A stretch of 64,000 bases of DNA from Hygrocybe punicea (Eukaryota > Basidiomycota > Agaricomycetes > Agaricales > Hygrophoraceae), in contig OY744471.1 of NCBI GenBank assembly GCA_963556145.1, positions 5,387,590 through 5,451,589 of the forward strand, given 5' to 3'. The translations under genes were made by a program, and so were the position numbers. The notes under the pieces are model-generated. The model saw only the letters and a program-made list of their open reading frames with translations, was not told the origin of the DNA and ran no database searches. This document shows, one piece after another, positions 1 to 12,762 of this stretch (position 1 is the stretch's first letter; every line of letters starts with the position of its first letter).

Positions 1-248
1 AGACGCTAGGCGCGAATAAGGTAAGTCCGATGTTGGGATCCTAGTCCGATGAGATCTATCTTCGATATTTGGAGTTCCGTGACTTTAGGAGGGGGACCAG
101 TCAGGTACGTGAGCGGCCGTGCTAGTCGGTATGCATCGGGTTGCGTCGGGTTGCGTCGGGTTCGAGCGTAGATTGCTAGAGACGTCGGGTTCGAGCGGAT
201 TCGTGACATATCGAGTTTACGGCCTCAGAGGGTCGAGGACCCTCTACA
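1..248 (+). mobile_element. 3' part of an LTR (family 1), cut by the window start
   Basis: This stretch matches the last quarter of the complete solo LTR at 12763-13660 and the reverse complement of the one at 49798-50663. Shared features are the AAGTCCGA block, the run of GTCGGGTT units, and the end CCTCTACA at 248. The left part lies outside the window, so its target duplication cannot be tested. The bases after it (ACGG) do not look like a primer binding site, which fits a solo LTR or the 3' LTR of an element rather than a 5' LTR. Confidence 0.7.
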
Positions 249-1264
249 ACGGGTCAACCCACGGTATTTCCAAAACGGGTTGCGTGGGTACAGGTACAGT
301 TGCTGAATATGGCACCTGCGACCAAACCGTGACCCGTACCCGCGGTTCACGGTTTTCGACGGGTTAGCAACAACAAGGGCTATACGCCCTGAGGTATGTT
401 TCTTTTTTTCATTTAACACTATACTAATATTCGTTTTTTTAGATAACAACGACAGCGGCATGAGCACGACACATCACCACGTCACGATCAGCCCCACTCA
501 TTCACACCCTGGCCCTCTCGTTAACGTTCCAATGACGACAATAACAACAACAACCACAATGACAATGATCTTGCTCAGATACATTGTTCCATAGATATGG
601 TAGTGTGTGCTGATATAGCGATTTTGCTGTTTCTCGCACAACATCCGGGATTTCCAATCTAATTCTGGCATTTTGCAAAGTGCTGATGGAGACCAGGGCT
701 GCCGCTTGCACAAGGAAGAGTCAATTGCTTTAGCAGAAATAGCATTATGTCATTGCACACACAATTTCTGACTGCATGTTTGATTCCCATCTTGCCCACT
801 GCTCAATGGTCAGGTCATCCCAACTGGATGTCATCGCCCATGTCGCCATTTGAACTCATCATCCCAGGAGATTCAGGAGGTGTTGACATTCACGCATTTG
901 TGCCATGATAAATGTCAGTGAAGCCTGTATAGGTCAATGGTGAAGGTGTTATTTTATTTACCTGTGTTTGAAACAGTCACTAATTGCATCAATCCATCTG
1001 ATGATCGAGGCCCATATCCCAACTGCAGGCTCATCGGCGCAGAGGGACAGATCCATGCAAAGACCCATACATGGATAATGATGTCTGGGTATGGCAGCTA
1101 ATTGTGACAGATATCCTAGACACTGCAGTGAATGCTGAGTGTAATGCATCTCAGCCCTGATGTTTACTGCATCTGCACCGATGTTCAGTGGCTGCATCTC
1201 GGTGCCGATGTGCTGTTAGACGAGGCCAATACTGATGGGAAACCAGTCTATTGGACCTATTTCT
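249..1264. other. Stretch with no recognisable gene
   Basis: Bases 250-365 are rich in ACGGGTT/AACCCG units that resemble the subterminal repeats of the hAT-like elements elsewhere in the window, but no element ends were found. The rest, up to the end of KDZ copy 1, holds only short ORFs with no family resemblance I can see. Confidence 0.4.
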
Positions 1265-4200
1265 CTAAGTAATTAGACACATTTCGAAAGCCTTCTCTGC
1301 TTGGGTGGCGAATTGATGCCATAAAGCCACCTGCCTTGCTGCATAACATTGTTTTCCTTGTGCTCAAAAGCCGGTCACCGATTCCATGAGAGTCCTCCAG
1401 TCGTCAGCTCTTTTCTTGAAAGTTTCAATAGTCCACCTCATTTCTTGCTTTACCCTCTCAAATTCCTCCTTGCAACAACTGGACCTGAGCCAATGCACCT
1501 GATAGACTACCTCCAAACAAGTCAGAGATAGGAACACATGAAATCGCAAAGTTGGCTCACATTCTTCCATCCAGCCATTACCAGCCATATCTTGGTCCAC
1601 ATCCATGTTCCAAAACCAAGCCAATGCTTTATTCCATTGTCCTGGTTGTTTTGGATCCAATAATGCTGTCGTTGCATTGAGTTCATCACTCCAGAGCTCC
1701 TGATAAGTTGTGAGCAACTCTTTTGATGCCCCAAGATGGACCATGATTCTTCACGCAAAGTGATAAACCTGAGCTTGATGCCTTACTTGTCCTTCCACCG
1801 AATAAACTTCTTTCCATGCTCTTGTTTTTTGCTTCATCCCTGTCGCAAGCCGAAGGTTTTTCCAAAATAAGAACGCTTTATGCCCAAGAGAAATATGTAT
1901 TTGATAGAGAGCATTCGTGGCCTGGCTTTCTCTCAATTTCAATTCAGCAAAAAGTAATTTGTTGCCTGAGGTTTCAACAGCTGATCGATGGAGATTTTAT
2001 GGGAGACACAATTTTGTATGGATCGGTGAATTGTCATCAGAGTGACTCTGTCGTCGACAGCTGATAAATGGATTCTCACTGTCATCCCCCTCATCAGCAC
2101 TCACATGAATGTCCGGTTCAGCATTGTCTGAATCGACTGATTCATTGGTGTCTGACGTTGAACCGTCATGGTTGATATATGAATCCAAGAATTTTGAGGA
2201 CAACTTGTTGAACCGGGCGATTCTTTGCGTCAATCGGCATCTATTTTCCTCCATAGAAAGCAATTCCGATGCTCCTGGCTTCTGGCCGAGTTTTCGCTCT
2301 TCATTGGCTAATACCAGTCTGAAATACAAATCAATCAAGGTTAATGTCAGAGCTCTCCTCATTGAATGTCACCTACTGCGATTCTTGGATTTTGACTCCA
2401 TTGGATCACCATGCGATAGTGCCATTCACGAGACCGTCCATCCTTTCACGCATGGATAACTTGAGGATTGCTTCCTCCTTGGTGGGGCCTAGGACACTAG
2501 TTCAGATTTTGGTCCATATCAGATGTCAATAATTACCTTTGGATATTTTCGCATCATCATATATATCTATCACCATCTCGTCGAGTTCTCGGTTCTTCTG
2601 GGCCCTTTGCTCCTCTTGTGTCCACTTCCAAATCAGGTTTCCATCGGCTGCCAACTTGAGATCCTCCAGTGCAGAATGGCTCCTGTCTAACCAGATTGTG
2701 GCTTTGAGAAATTTTTTCCTCAGTGTTGACACTGAGGTTTTTGTTAGCAGCAATCACTGACAATGATAACATTTTACAGACCAATTCTGATTAGTTTCTT
2801 AAAATTTGACTCATTCATGTGTCCATCAATCATTTCCTGATGGGATGCTGCTGTCATTGTCCTGGTGCTCGGTGAAATACAGTGAAATGGAGACCATAAT
2901 GATTCCAAATTTTCCCCATCAACGACGCCTGCCCCTTCTATAAACTGAGGGCTGTATCGAGGATAGCAAGAGTCCTGATGTCCAATTATGTGAAACAAAC
3001 CAATTGCCTTCTTGATATGTAAACCATCAGGCATCTCCAGATAGGACCCTTCAGTCAATCTCTTGGTCAGGTATTTTCCATATTGGCACATAACATCGTA
3101 AATGAGCAAGATTTGTTTGAAGCCAGATGTGTATTTAAGTACTTTTGAGACTGCATAGTCCATGTTCATGTGTCTGGATGAAATGTCATGTTAGCATCAG
3201 AAGTAGAATCGGCATTGGCATTGGCATTAGCATTGGCATTGGCCTCGGCATTAACAGAGGTACAGGTGATCACATCGGCATTGGCAAAAATGATTCACAC
3301 ACCTTTCACCTTTTTAAAAATTCACAATGGAGTGTGGAACAAAGCATCCATGACATGCACAAGCAATTGCACCAATGCCGGTAATATCCAAATGTTGTTT
3401 TTGGCTGTTAGCTTGATTAACCGCCCGATGTTCATTGCATGTTGACTTCTATCAATGTTCAAACCTTCAACATTTTAACAAGGTAGATCCGCCGATGTTG
3501 AACTTACACTTTTCACTTCCTTTGATACCTTGATATGCTGCATATATCTCTTGTCCCCCACCATAAACCCATGACCATCAGAGATTGCGACATCATCAAG
3601 GGTTCGATGCATCTTCATGTGGTTGCTTTTGAAATTTCCATCCATCACGAATGTTGGAAGGATGACCCCAGATTCCTCATCTTTGGTGTCCAGTCATCAG
3701 GGAGATTGACACCAGACATCGGACATGCCAGACAAGTCACCATCAGTTTTCCGGGCCCAGGTTCATGAGCATTTCGATGGCCAAATCCATTCCACTTCCA
3801 CGCCTTCAGATTTCTCCCTTGTCATGTCACCCTTAGCAATTCACAGTAACAAGTCTATGTATATATGTCTTTGTTGATTTAACAAGGTAGATGGCTCAAA
3901 GAATACAACATACTGGCACAGTATGTGGGAATTGTGAACATTTCAGATGGAGCAGTTTGGAGTGGAACGTCTGGCAGGCTGTTTTACATTCCAAGTTGTC
4001 GATCAAGAATTCATCCAGGACTTGGAATGTAAATGCGGTTCAGGGTTTTTTTGATGTGGCAGGGTATAAGCCAATATCGAGCAGCTGACAATCGGGCCGA
4101 GCAGTGGTACTACATTGACACCATCTGACAGCCGGCCGATGGATCCCAGAGCTGTCGACCACTACCAGTACACTTTTGCATGATTTGTCGGTGACATTTG

Positions 4201-4814
4201 ATATGTTAGGGAAGGCTTGGAATGTTAGGTTTGTGTATTAAGCATTGGGTTCATCATCAGCATTGGTATCGGCATCGTAATCAGTTTCAATGTTTTCGAT
4301 GTTGTTAATAGTGTTAACCCTCTGGGGATGTCCCACAGAAGGACAGTTCAATCCTCCATGACCCAGGTGAAGCTTGACGCCAATTTCAATCAACCAAGCT
4401 GGAGCAAAGTAGGTCCCCATCCATCTTTCCACCTGATGGAATGGCTGCCTTTGATGAACGTCGGCACAACACTTTTGGCAATATATTGGGTTACCAAAAC
4501 ATGTAGTGCATTTCCATGTCCCTTTGGCCATTGAACATCTGAGACAGGCCTGATTTTCCGGAGGTGCTTCCCTTGCAAGAATATGATCTAAATACTCTGC
4601 TCGATGACACAACCATTCCTGCATGTAATTGTTGGATGACTCCAAAAAGTGTAACAGTCAGTCCTAGAGTGTTAGAACATGATATGATATTTACATTACT
4701 GGCTGGCATTCTTAAAGGCCCAATATTTGGGACACATTCAGAAAAGTCTCTGGTTAGGTCATTGTCTTCCTGAAAATGGGATGTCCTCTGTTTTTTTTTG
4801 GGAGATGAAAGCAA
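1265..4814 (-). pseudogene. KDZ transposase, copy 1 (degenerate)
   Basis: This is a multi-exon KDZ DNA-transposon transposase read on the minus strand. A short lysine-rich leader (about 4814-4690) is followed by the CxC2 cysteine cluster at 4645-4320, with its CxxC pairs, the HQRQPFH motif and the LGHGGLNCP motif. A block containing GIGAIACACHGCFVPHS lies near 3370, and the catalytic core is at 3169-2774 (YDVMCQY, a GxFHxxGH block, then GAGVVDGENLESLW). The C-terminal helical region runs from 2753 to 1265 (LAWFWNMDV, QVHWLR, CYAARQ). Introns such as the one near 2784-2735 have normal GT/AG ends. In-frame TGA codons at 2406-2408 and 1364-1366, plus frame changes near 2000-1750, mark it as a pseudogene. 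KDZ proteins are cut-and-paste transposases common in agaricomycetes. No terminal repeats were identified. Confidence 0.85.
3199..3256 (+). repeat. GGCATT hexanucleotide run inside KDZ copy 1
   Basis: About nine units of GGCATT and close variants (AGCATT, GCCTCGGCATT) lie between two coding blocks of the KDZ transposase, probably in an intron or an expansion. Related units are found at 9349-9390 and in the longer array at 12340-12470. Confidence 0.7.
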
Positions 4815-5501
4815 TGAGCTGAGGGTGTTTACAATGTGTCTTCATGTCTGAAATCCACGGCTGGTGAATACCTCTCTCAATGTGACCCTGCTGACATGGA
4901 GAGCAGACTTCCTTTGGAATGACTTCACCATTACTGCAATGAATGAGATGGATGACACTGGACCAAAAGTTAGAGACAGAAAATGGGACGGTTAAAATTC
5001 CACAAATAAGTTGTAGAGACTAGAAGTGGTGAGGAAGCTAATATAGGACCGTCAAAATCAAGTCCCAATACTCAAATAGGATACAGTAAAAATTGGGAAA
5101 GTCAACTACTTGCTACCTATAATTCAACCCAACACATCCCACACATTGTCTCCTGCTGCAAATATGCCTGAAACAACATTTACCACCCAGCAACTCTCTA
5201 TGCTCAAAACCCAACTTGAAGATTTTCGGGTGACAGCCAAAAAAGACAGAGTTAAGATCATGAGGGAGGTACATCAAAAGATTGTTGGTGCACAAGGGAG
5301 GTCTGAGTCCCCCTTGGAATATAAGGCTAGTCAAACATTTATGTCATCTTAAATATGCTCATGGCCATCTGTAGAAAATAAAGGAGTGGTATTACAACAA
5401 TGGACATCGAAATACTTGAAAGCCGACACACAACTATGTTAAAAAGTGGATGGTCAAGAAAGTTGTAGCTCATGAGAGAAAGGATGAGGTAGATGACAAA
5501 G

Positions 5502-7129
5502 TGTTACGGATCGCTTCTGCAGCGGGCTCCGGCAACAATCAACTTAACAGGGGGATGGTTTCCAGAGGGGAGAACAGCAGTTTCATTGTCAGATAACACT
5601 GCTACAAGGTGGTCTAAAGTCATTGCGAGCCGTGGGGGTTACCCAAGATAAGGGGGTCTGCCCCAAGAACCAGACTAAACGTAAGGAAAGGAAAGAAGAA
5701 AAAGTCCGAACCAACAACAAGGACAGTAGATATAGTGAATGGACTTGAGGGGAGGTAAATGGGAATCCAACCATGAAGCTACAACATGTCCAACTCTACC
5801 ATGTGTTCACCATGAGGTGTACATGAGGCGTCCTCATGTCAATGTTCTCGCGATCCAACTGGAGACCCGGGTGTCATTGAGGATAGAAGAGATCTGGATG
5901 ACTCGGATGATTTGTCATCGGATCATGTGACATGCAGAATTGCCAATTCGGGGTCTATACTTGCTGTAACAGGCAAGTGCACAGTCTGGCAAGTGCAATG
6001 CACAGTCTGGTTGAAGATGGGTATTGTCCAGTGTGGGATTGGTGATGAGAGTGTCTTGAGGTAGTGGGGATATAGCAACAAGGTCAGTATAGAGGAAAAC
6101 AAAGGAATGTATGGAGGGAAAACCAACTAGGATGGTGGGATAGTCGAGGTCAGACATGTGAACAGCACAAGCTGTACCTGATGACGATGTCTGTTTCGAT
6201 GACATATCGAGGAGCAATGTCTTGTCCTATTTGTGGAACAAGAAGGTCCACTTGATGTTGGTATTTGTCCAAGAAAGGGTATCGTTGTAAGCGAGTGTGG
6301 GAGGTATCAAGGTTATGGATGGAAAAGGATAAATGAATGTGGGTCCAGATTATGAGTCATGGGCACAGGTGACAAGCTGTGGGAATAAGTCATCGGGTAC
6401 TGCAATGAAGCAATGTCGTGCGAACAATATGCAATAGGGGTTGGTTCACTGTTTGGGGAAGTCGTATGGTCTGTGGTCGAAGTCTGAAGGTATGTGCTTC
6501 GGCAATGGTCGGATTGGAGGGAACAGTGAAATGTCCTGTGATTGAGGATTGTTCAGGGCATGCATGCAGGTGATGAATGTCGTCGGATCGTCAGGGAGGA
6601 TAATGGTTGGCATTGGGTATGAATATGGAAACCAAATATCCGGGAATGGCAATTGTCAATTACGTGTTGAGATATTGTCGAGGTGGAAGTCGGGTGTATC
6701 AATGGCAGAAGGGTTTCGGTGTCGATGCCAAAGATAGACCATAACAATGTAGAAACTGATCAGGAAGGTGATGGCAATGCTGCCAATAACAATTACGGTA
6801 ATGAGCTGTGTTGGGAGTACAGCCATTGTGAATCGGTTTGTCGTGGGATGAAGTCAACAATATGTCAGGACGAGGGAAAATACAATAGCGATGATGTCCG
6901 TTGGCAAGGAGACTATTCAGGTACAGCAAGGTAACGTGGGGATGTGTCCATGGTCGGTCTGGATTGTTCTAGAAGAAAGGAAGAAAAGAGAACAAGGACA
7001 AGAACAAACAACAATGTCCAAAAGAAGACAAAAGGTAAAAGTAAACGAAAAAGGAAGGTATGGCAAAGTGGAATCGTCATCGTGGGTAGTGGAGTCGGAA
7101 TTGGAGTTGCGGAGTTGAAAAATGTAACA
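5502..7129. mobile_element. Solo LTR, family 2, copy A (1,628 bp)
   Basis: It starts TGTTACGGATCGCT and ends AAATGTAACA, giving the inverted ends TGTTAC/GTAACA. It is flanked by a perfect 5-bp duplication, CAAAG (5497-5501 and 7130-7134). It is a direct-repeat partner of 7692-9338 over nearly its whole length. No internal retrotransposon coding region is present. Its first 14 bases equal the reverse complement of the end of the LTR at 35923-36481, so that LTR belongs to a related group in the opposite orientation. Confidence 0.88.
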
Positions 7130-7691
7130 CAAAGTCACTGAGCTCTCAAATTCAACTCCAGGTTCCAAGGACTGGATGGCAAAGTATCAGGCTTGGCTTC
7201 GAGCCGTTTATGAACAGTTGTCCAAAGAGGAGCTCAAGAACGATGAGGGATTGGCAGGGGAGTGAAACTCAAGATCACCTCCTGCAAGTGTCCAACAAAA
7301 GTGGGTCCTTAGCTCACTGAATATGATATGTTGTCTGATGTCCCTAGAAATGCAGGAAAATATGCCGTTAAATACATCTGGGACTTCGCTGAACAAATGC
7401 ACTGGAGTCTCGGGATGAGAGTCTTTGGGCTCTCAACCTTTCACAACACATCAGGGAATGTGCTGGTCTCTTCATATGCAGTTGTTTTCAACCCATCCAT
7501 TAACCAGCTACTTATTACATGTGTCCAAAACAGGCATGACTTTAATGACAAGCTCGGGCACAGGTCATTCATCAAATCTAAACCAAATTGGCAGAACGGC
7601 TCAGTGATGACTGAATGGGAATCATATGCATCCGAGGAACTGGGTGAGTATAAAGTTTACCTACTGGTGCAATCTGAATTAACGTGGTCAT

Positions 7692-9338
7692 TGTTACGGA
7701 TCGCTTCTGCAGTGGGCTCCGGCAACAATCAACTTAACTGGGAGGCAGTTTCCAGAGGAGAGAAGAGCAGTTTTCATTGTTGCTTACAGCTAAGACAACA
7801 CTGCTAACAGGGGGGGGTCAAGGTCTAGTGTCATTGCGAGCCGTGGGGGTTACCCAAAACAAGATGAGTCTGCCCCAAGAACCAGACTAAACGTAAAGAA
7901 AGGAAAAGAAGAAAAAGTCCGAACCAACAACAAGAACAGTATATATAGTGACTGGTCTTGAGGGGAGGTAGATAGAAATACAACCATGAAGCCACAACAT
8001 GTCCAACTCTACCATGTGTTCACCATGAGGCATACATGAGGCGTCCTCATGTCAATGTTCTCGCGATCCAACTGGAGGCCCAGGTGTCATTGAGGATAGA
8101 AGAGATCTGGATGACTCGGATGATTTGTCATCGGATCATGTGACATGCAGAATTGCCAATTCGGGGTCTACACTTGCTGTAACGGGCAAGTGTGCAGTTT
8201 GGCAAGTGCATTGCATGGTCGGGTCGAAGATGGGTATCGTCCAGTGTGAGGTTGGTGATGAGAGTGTCTTGAGGTAGTGTGGATATAGTGGCAAGGTTGG
8301 TATGAAAGAAAATGAAGGAATGTGTAGAGGAAAAAACCAACCAGGACAGTGGGCTAGTCAAGGTCAGACATGTGAACAGCATAAGCTGTACGGGATGATG
8401 ATGTCTGTGTCAATGACGTATTGAGGGGTGGTGTCTTGTCCTGTGTGTGGAACAACACGGTCCACCTGATGTCGGTATTTGTCCGAGAAAGGGTATCATT
8501 GTAAACAAGTGTGGGAGGTATCAAGATTATAGATGGAAAAGGATAAATGAACGTGGGTCCAGGTTTTGAGTCATGGCATGAGTGACAAGCCGTGGGAACA
8601 AGTCGTCAGGTACTGTATTGAAGCAGTGTCGTGCGAACAATATATGATAGGGGTTGGTTCACTGTTTTGGACGTCGTATGGTCTGTGGTCGAAGTCCAAA
8701 AGAGTATGCTCCGGTGATGGTTGGATTAGAGAGAACAGTGAAACATCTTGTGATCGGGGATTGTTCAGAGTTTGCATGCAGGTGAGGAATGTTGTCGGAT
8801 CGTCAGGGAGGATAATGGTAGGCACAGGGTATAAATATGGAAACCAAATATCCGAGAATGGCAATTGTCAATTATGTGTCGATATATTGTCAAGGTGGAA
8901 GTCGGATGTATCAAATGGTGGAAGGGCGTCTATGCCAAAGATAGATCATGACAATGTAGAAACCGATCAGGAAGGTGATGATGGCAATGCTGCCAATAAC
9001 AATTACGGTAATGAGCTGTGTTGGGAGTACAGCCATCGTGATCGGTTTGTCGTGGGTTAGTGTAAACAAGATATCGAAGGGAAAAGACAATGTTGGCGAC
9101 GTCCGTCGGCAAGGAGACTATTCGGGTACAACAAGGTCATGTGGGATATGTCCATGGTTGGTCTGGATTGTTCTAGAAGAAGGGAGGAAAATACAAGGAT
9201 GTCTGAAAGAAGAAACAATGACATTGAAAAGAAGACAAAGGACAAGAAGAAATGAAAAAGGAAGGTGTGCAGTGCAGAATAATCATGGTGGGTATTGGAA
9301 TGGGCATTGGGGTTGGAAGCGGAGTTGGAAACGTAACA
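7692..9338. mobile_element. Solo LTR, family 2, copy B (1,647 bp)
   Basis: It starts TGTTACGGATCGCT and ends AAACGTAACA, with a perfect 5-bp duplication, GTCAT (7687-7691 and 9339-9343). It runs in the same orientation as copy A and is clearly homologous to it with scattered substitutions and small indels. It splits the same host gene 560 bp downstream of copy A. Separate target duplications show two independent insertions followed by loss of the internal regions, not a single element with two LTRs. Confidence 0.88.
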
Positions 9339-10151
9339 GTCATCTTCATCAGCGTTGTCATCGGAATTGGCATTGTCTTCGGCATCGGCATGTGAGCACA
9401 GGAAATTTGGATGACCGGGATAATGAGGGTGAATGAGAAACGGTTTCAGTCAAAAAGCTGAAGGTCAACTTAGATGACAAGGGTGTTCCAAGACTATCAG
9501 CATTCTCAGGGATGAGCAGACCCAACCTGGATGACATGAAGACATTGATCCAGGACTTCGTTAACTGCCATTACCATAAGTCATTTTGCCATCATAGAAA
9601 TCATCATTCACATGGCTACAGAGAGATGGTCCAGTGATAACTCAGCATTGGTGCCATGGGGTGACATTGGCCAGCATCAGGACGAATACATATTGAGGGA
9701 GTATTTGCCAGCTGGGTTTCAACTTCGAGATCCATCGAAACTAATGAAACGAAATGCAACTGCTCTGCTGGAATTCTGGTACAAGAGACAGGATGACAAG
9801 AAGCTCAAGACAACATTTGAATTCCGGGGACAGAAAAAATAGCCAGGTCGACAAATCTCCTGCTTCTAATGTCGGCACTCTCCAAAGGCAACAAGGGTCA
9901 AAATCAAAGCCAACACTACATTCAAGTGATGTCAACGATGGCGATGGCGATGACGACTCTGAATCAGATTCATCATCTGATACTAATATGAAGTCACCTC
10001 TGAGACAAAAAAAAGGGGACAAGGGGAAAGGGAAGGCTAAGGCTGATGATGATTTCCCACCCAACAATGAATGTGATGGATGAACAGTGTTATGTGAATG
10101 TTTGTTTCACCAAGAATTACCAGAGTTGACTTTGTTCAGGTACCTTCTTGT

Positions 10152-11438
10152 TGTTCGTGGGTTTTTAATATCTAAATAACCTATCAGGAAGGGGTTTGTG
10201 GGTATATGTACTATATGAATCAATAGAATGTAATAGTGAGGTCTCTTCAATTAAGAATTGAGACTTTGAGTAGGTATGAATAGCAATTGGGTGTGTGATG
10301 TACTGAAAATACTAATATTCACTACTGGAATATAAAAATATGAACTAATGAATACTGATAACAATATTCACCAGTTGAATATGGATGGTTTTGGCTACAG
10401 GGCCTATTCAATCAAGAGTATCTCTGGGTATTATAATATCTGACTTAAATCCGAAGCTTCAAATGCACATTGGCTACTAGTTCAGGGATATCTTTAATAC
10501 CTTTTGAATACTCTGTTTTGTTTAGGATGAAACCTTAACCTTAGAAGTGTATCTAGCTGACTAATGCTGACTAATGAATTGATTGGACTGAGTGAACTGG
10601 GTGAATTCTCCTTGATGACAAGGGGAACTCAGAGAATGATAGAATAAGAGTGAACTAGACTGGATTGCAAGCACTAGCTACTACAATGAGTAACTACTAG
10701 TACTAAGAGAATGAGGGATCACACTGTGTGAACCCAACTAAGAGTGACTACTGAGTGGTGAGGGGGGAAATCCTACTGACTACTGGAATTTGGGGGCCCT
10801 ATTTATACTGTTGGAGAACAATGGGGGACTGAGAACAATGGGAAAGTGAGAACAATAGGACTGAGTCATGAGAACAATGGATGGCATCAAAGAGGCTGTG
10901 AACAATGGGTTCTATCTCCATTTGGACTGTTTAGAACAATAGACTGCTCAGAACAATAGACCATTGTCTTTATGTAAGCAGAATATCACAATCACTCTCT
11001 GAGGCATCCTATCTTATCATTATCTTATCATCCTCTTGTTCACATATAATCATTTCCCATTATCTAGCTGAGCCGCTTTTGATCAATACAAGTAAACAAG
11101 ATTTGTAATCAATCCATTACTGCTAATATAGGTAAGAATGCTAGTTGGGCTTGTCTCCTTGCACACACAATACAGGGAAATATATAATAAATACTAATGA
11201 GTGGCGGATGTGCCTCTGTGCACCATACATAAACGGCTAGGTCTGGGCATTGCTAGTGAAGCCATAATAAATTATATAAAGGTAAGCATATATGCTATTT
11301 GTGTCTGTTCACTAGCATGCGTAATGTGGAAAGGCATAGAATGGGTACTAATGAGTGTAGGTGTGCATTCATAGTCTTGCACTTAAATATCTAAGTCTGT
11401 GGTCTGATGGTAAACCCATGACATTACACCCAAAAACA
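10152..11438 (-). mobile_element. Solo LTR, family 3 (1,287 bp), minus orientation
   Basis: The ends are TGTTCGTGGG and CCCAAAAACA, inverted with two mismatches. The flanks are CTTGT and CTTGG, a nearly perfect 5-bp duplication. Reading the minus strand, TATAAAT (rc of 10801-10807) followed by GGGCCCCC looks like an LTR promoter, which sets the orientation. The interior has several copies of GAGAACAATGG (10820-10960). It is AT-rich, lacks ORFs and interrupts the family A gene between its lysine-rich linker and its C-terminal domain. Confidence 0.65.
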
Positions 11439-12339
11439 CTTGGGGTCATGACAACGGAGCCTTTACCTTGAAGATCTCGATGACTTCCCTATGAAGGAGA
11501 TTCCTCCTGCTTCAACACCATTGAGACTACCAGACATTGATGATCCCGAAGACAGGTTCTGGTACCTGTGTTCGTGATCAGATGACGTTGACTATCAGGC
11601 CAGTTTGCAAGCTCTGAATAAACTTCCTGTGAGTGATTTTTCATGCAATGTGAGTTCTCAGTTGACCGATGTGACATTTGACATAGCACGATGATAGGCC
11701 CACACCTCTCCCAAAAATGACACCATATTGGGCGACTTGGAAGTATAAACAAATGACTGCTCCCAAAACCATCCATTCATCAGTCTCAGCAGCTAACACA
11801 TACTTGCAATGGTTGGAGCAAGGTCTATATATCAAATCTGACAGCACATTTCGGAGCCAGCTTTATATTGAGGGACTTTTGCTCAGCATCGGCCTCCTGA
11901 GTTGGGGCATGTGGCTTTGGCAGTTTTTTGGTGAGGAACCGGATCCAGCAACAATGAATGTTGCTGTTGAGGATTTCATCTTGAATATGAAACTCAAATT
12001 TCCGGAAATTTGGCCTAGGTTGCTATCAGTATGCACCAAGCTAACTTCTCGGTTGACTTCGTTGAAACTGAAGGCCTCTGGTGATTCTGGAGATGAAGGG
12101 AGTAAGAAAAGAAAGTTCGGGGACAAATCATCAGGCACGAGCAAGGATGGCAAAGACCGGAGAAGCCCCAGGAAAAAGACTCGGTAAACACTTGCAAGTG
12201 GTTCCATAACCATCAGCTAGAAATGTATCCTTCATTAGAACTAAGTAGTCAGGCATTGGTAGCTACACAACATTGTTATCACCTTGGTGTTGGCGATGAC
12301 CTTAATCATGGCTCTGACCTCGTCGTTTACCTCGGCATT

Positions 12340-12470
12340 GACATAGGCATGGACATCAGCATTGACATTGGTGTTGATATTGGTGTAGCCATTGGTTTTG
12401 ACCTTGGCATTGACATCGGCATTGACATCAGTATTGACCTTGGCGTTGACATTGGTGTTGACATCATCAC
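12340..12470 (+). repeat. 12-bp tandem array of GACATTGGYRTT units
   Basis: About eleven imperfect 12-bp units (GACATTGGTGTT and relatives, each a pair of hexamers) lie between the convergent ends of the family A gene (12187) and the cysteine-cluster gene (12502). The plus-strand ORF across it is only the translation of the repeat. Confidence 0.85.
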
Positions 12471-12762
12471 TACATTTATAAAAAGGAGGACAGAGCAGCA
12501 ATTAGGTGGATGCTCCCATCCTGCCAGGTGACTTCGACAGTGATAAAAGGAATAGTGACCGAATGATGTCCTGAATCGGCAGCAATGGGGTTACCGTCGA
12601 CCATTCTCTGACCAACGATGATGTAGATGCCTCCGGAGCAACCTTTTCTTCTCCAGCTGAAGTTTCGCGACTCTTGCTCAAACCCCTCCCAGATCCATGC
12701 CATGCTTCTGGAATGTATGACCGCAGAGGGATGGGGAGGGGATCTTGTTCCTCCCGGAGCGG

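Larger units (their letters stand above)
5164..12187 (+). pseudogene. Multicopy agaricomycete protein of unknown function (family A), split by three LTRs
   Basis: The ATG at 5164 opens a helical N-terminal segment (TTQQLSMLKTQLEDF). The next blocks are a basic WMVKKVVAHERKDE block (about 5450), a QMHWSLGMRVF block (7395), a VNLDDKGVPRL block (9460), a VPWGDIGQ...YLPAGFQLRDPSK block (9650) and an acidic/lysine-rich linker (10000-10080). The gene ends with a helical C-terminal domain with WATWKYKQM and YLQWLEQG motifs and a basic tail ending at TAA 12185-12187. The block order matches a large agaricomycete family that I know only as hypothetical. Solo LTRs interrupt it at 5502, 7692 and 10152. 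TGA codons lie in frame at 7263-7265 and 11575-11577. The second copy at 38638-39882 shares the VPWG block and the block before it. No function is known; the basic ends could suit a nuclear protein, but that is inference. Confidence 0.7.

Noticed and set aside
5502..9338. One LTR retrotransposon with two LTRs at 5502-7129 and 7692-9338
   Set aside because: The 560 bp between them encode host gene blocks, not retrotransposon proteins, and each LTR has its own target duplication.
12223..12531. 102-codon plus-strand ORF with an IDIGVDIG repeat
   Set aside because: It is only the translation of the 12-bp tandem array between two convergent genes.
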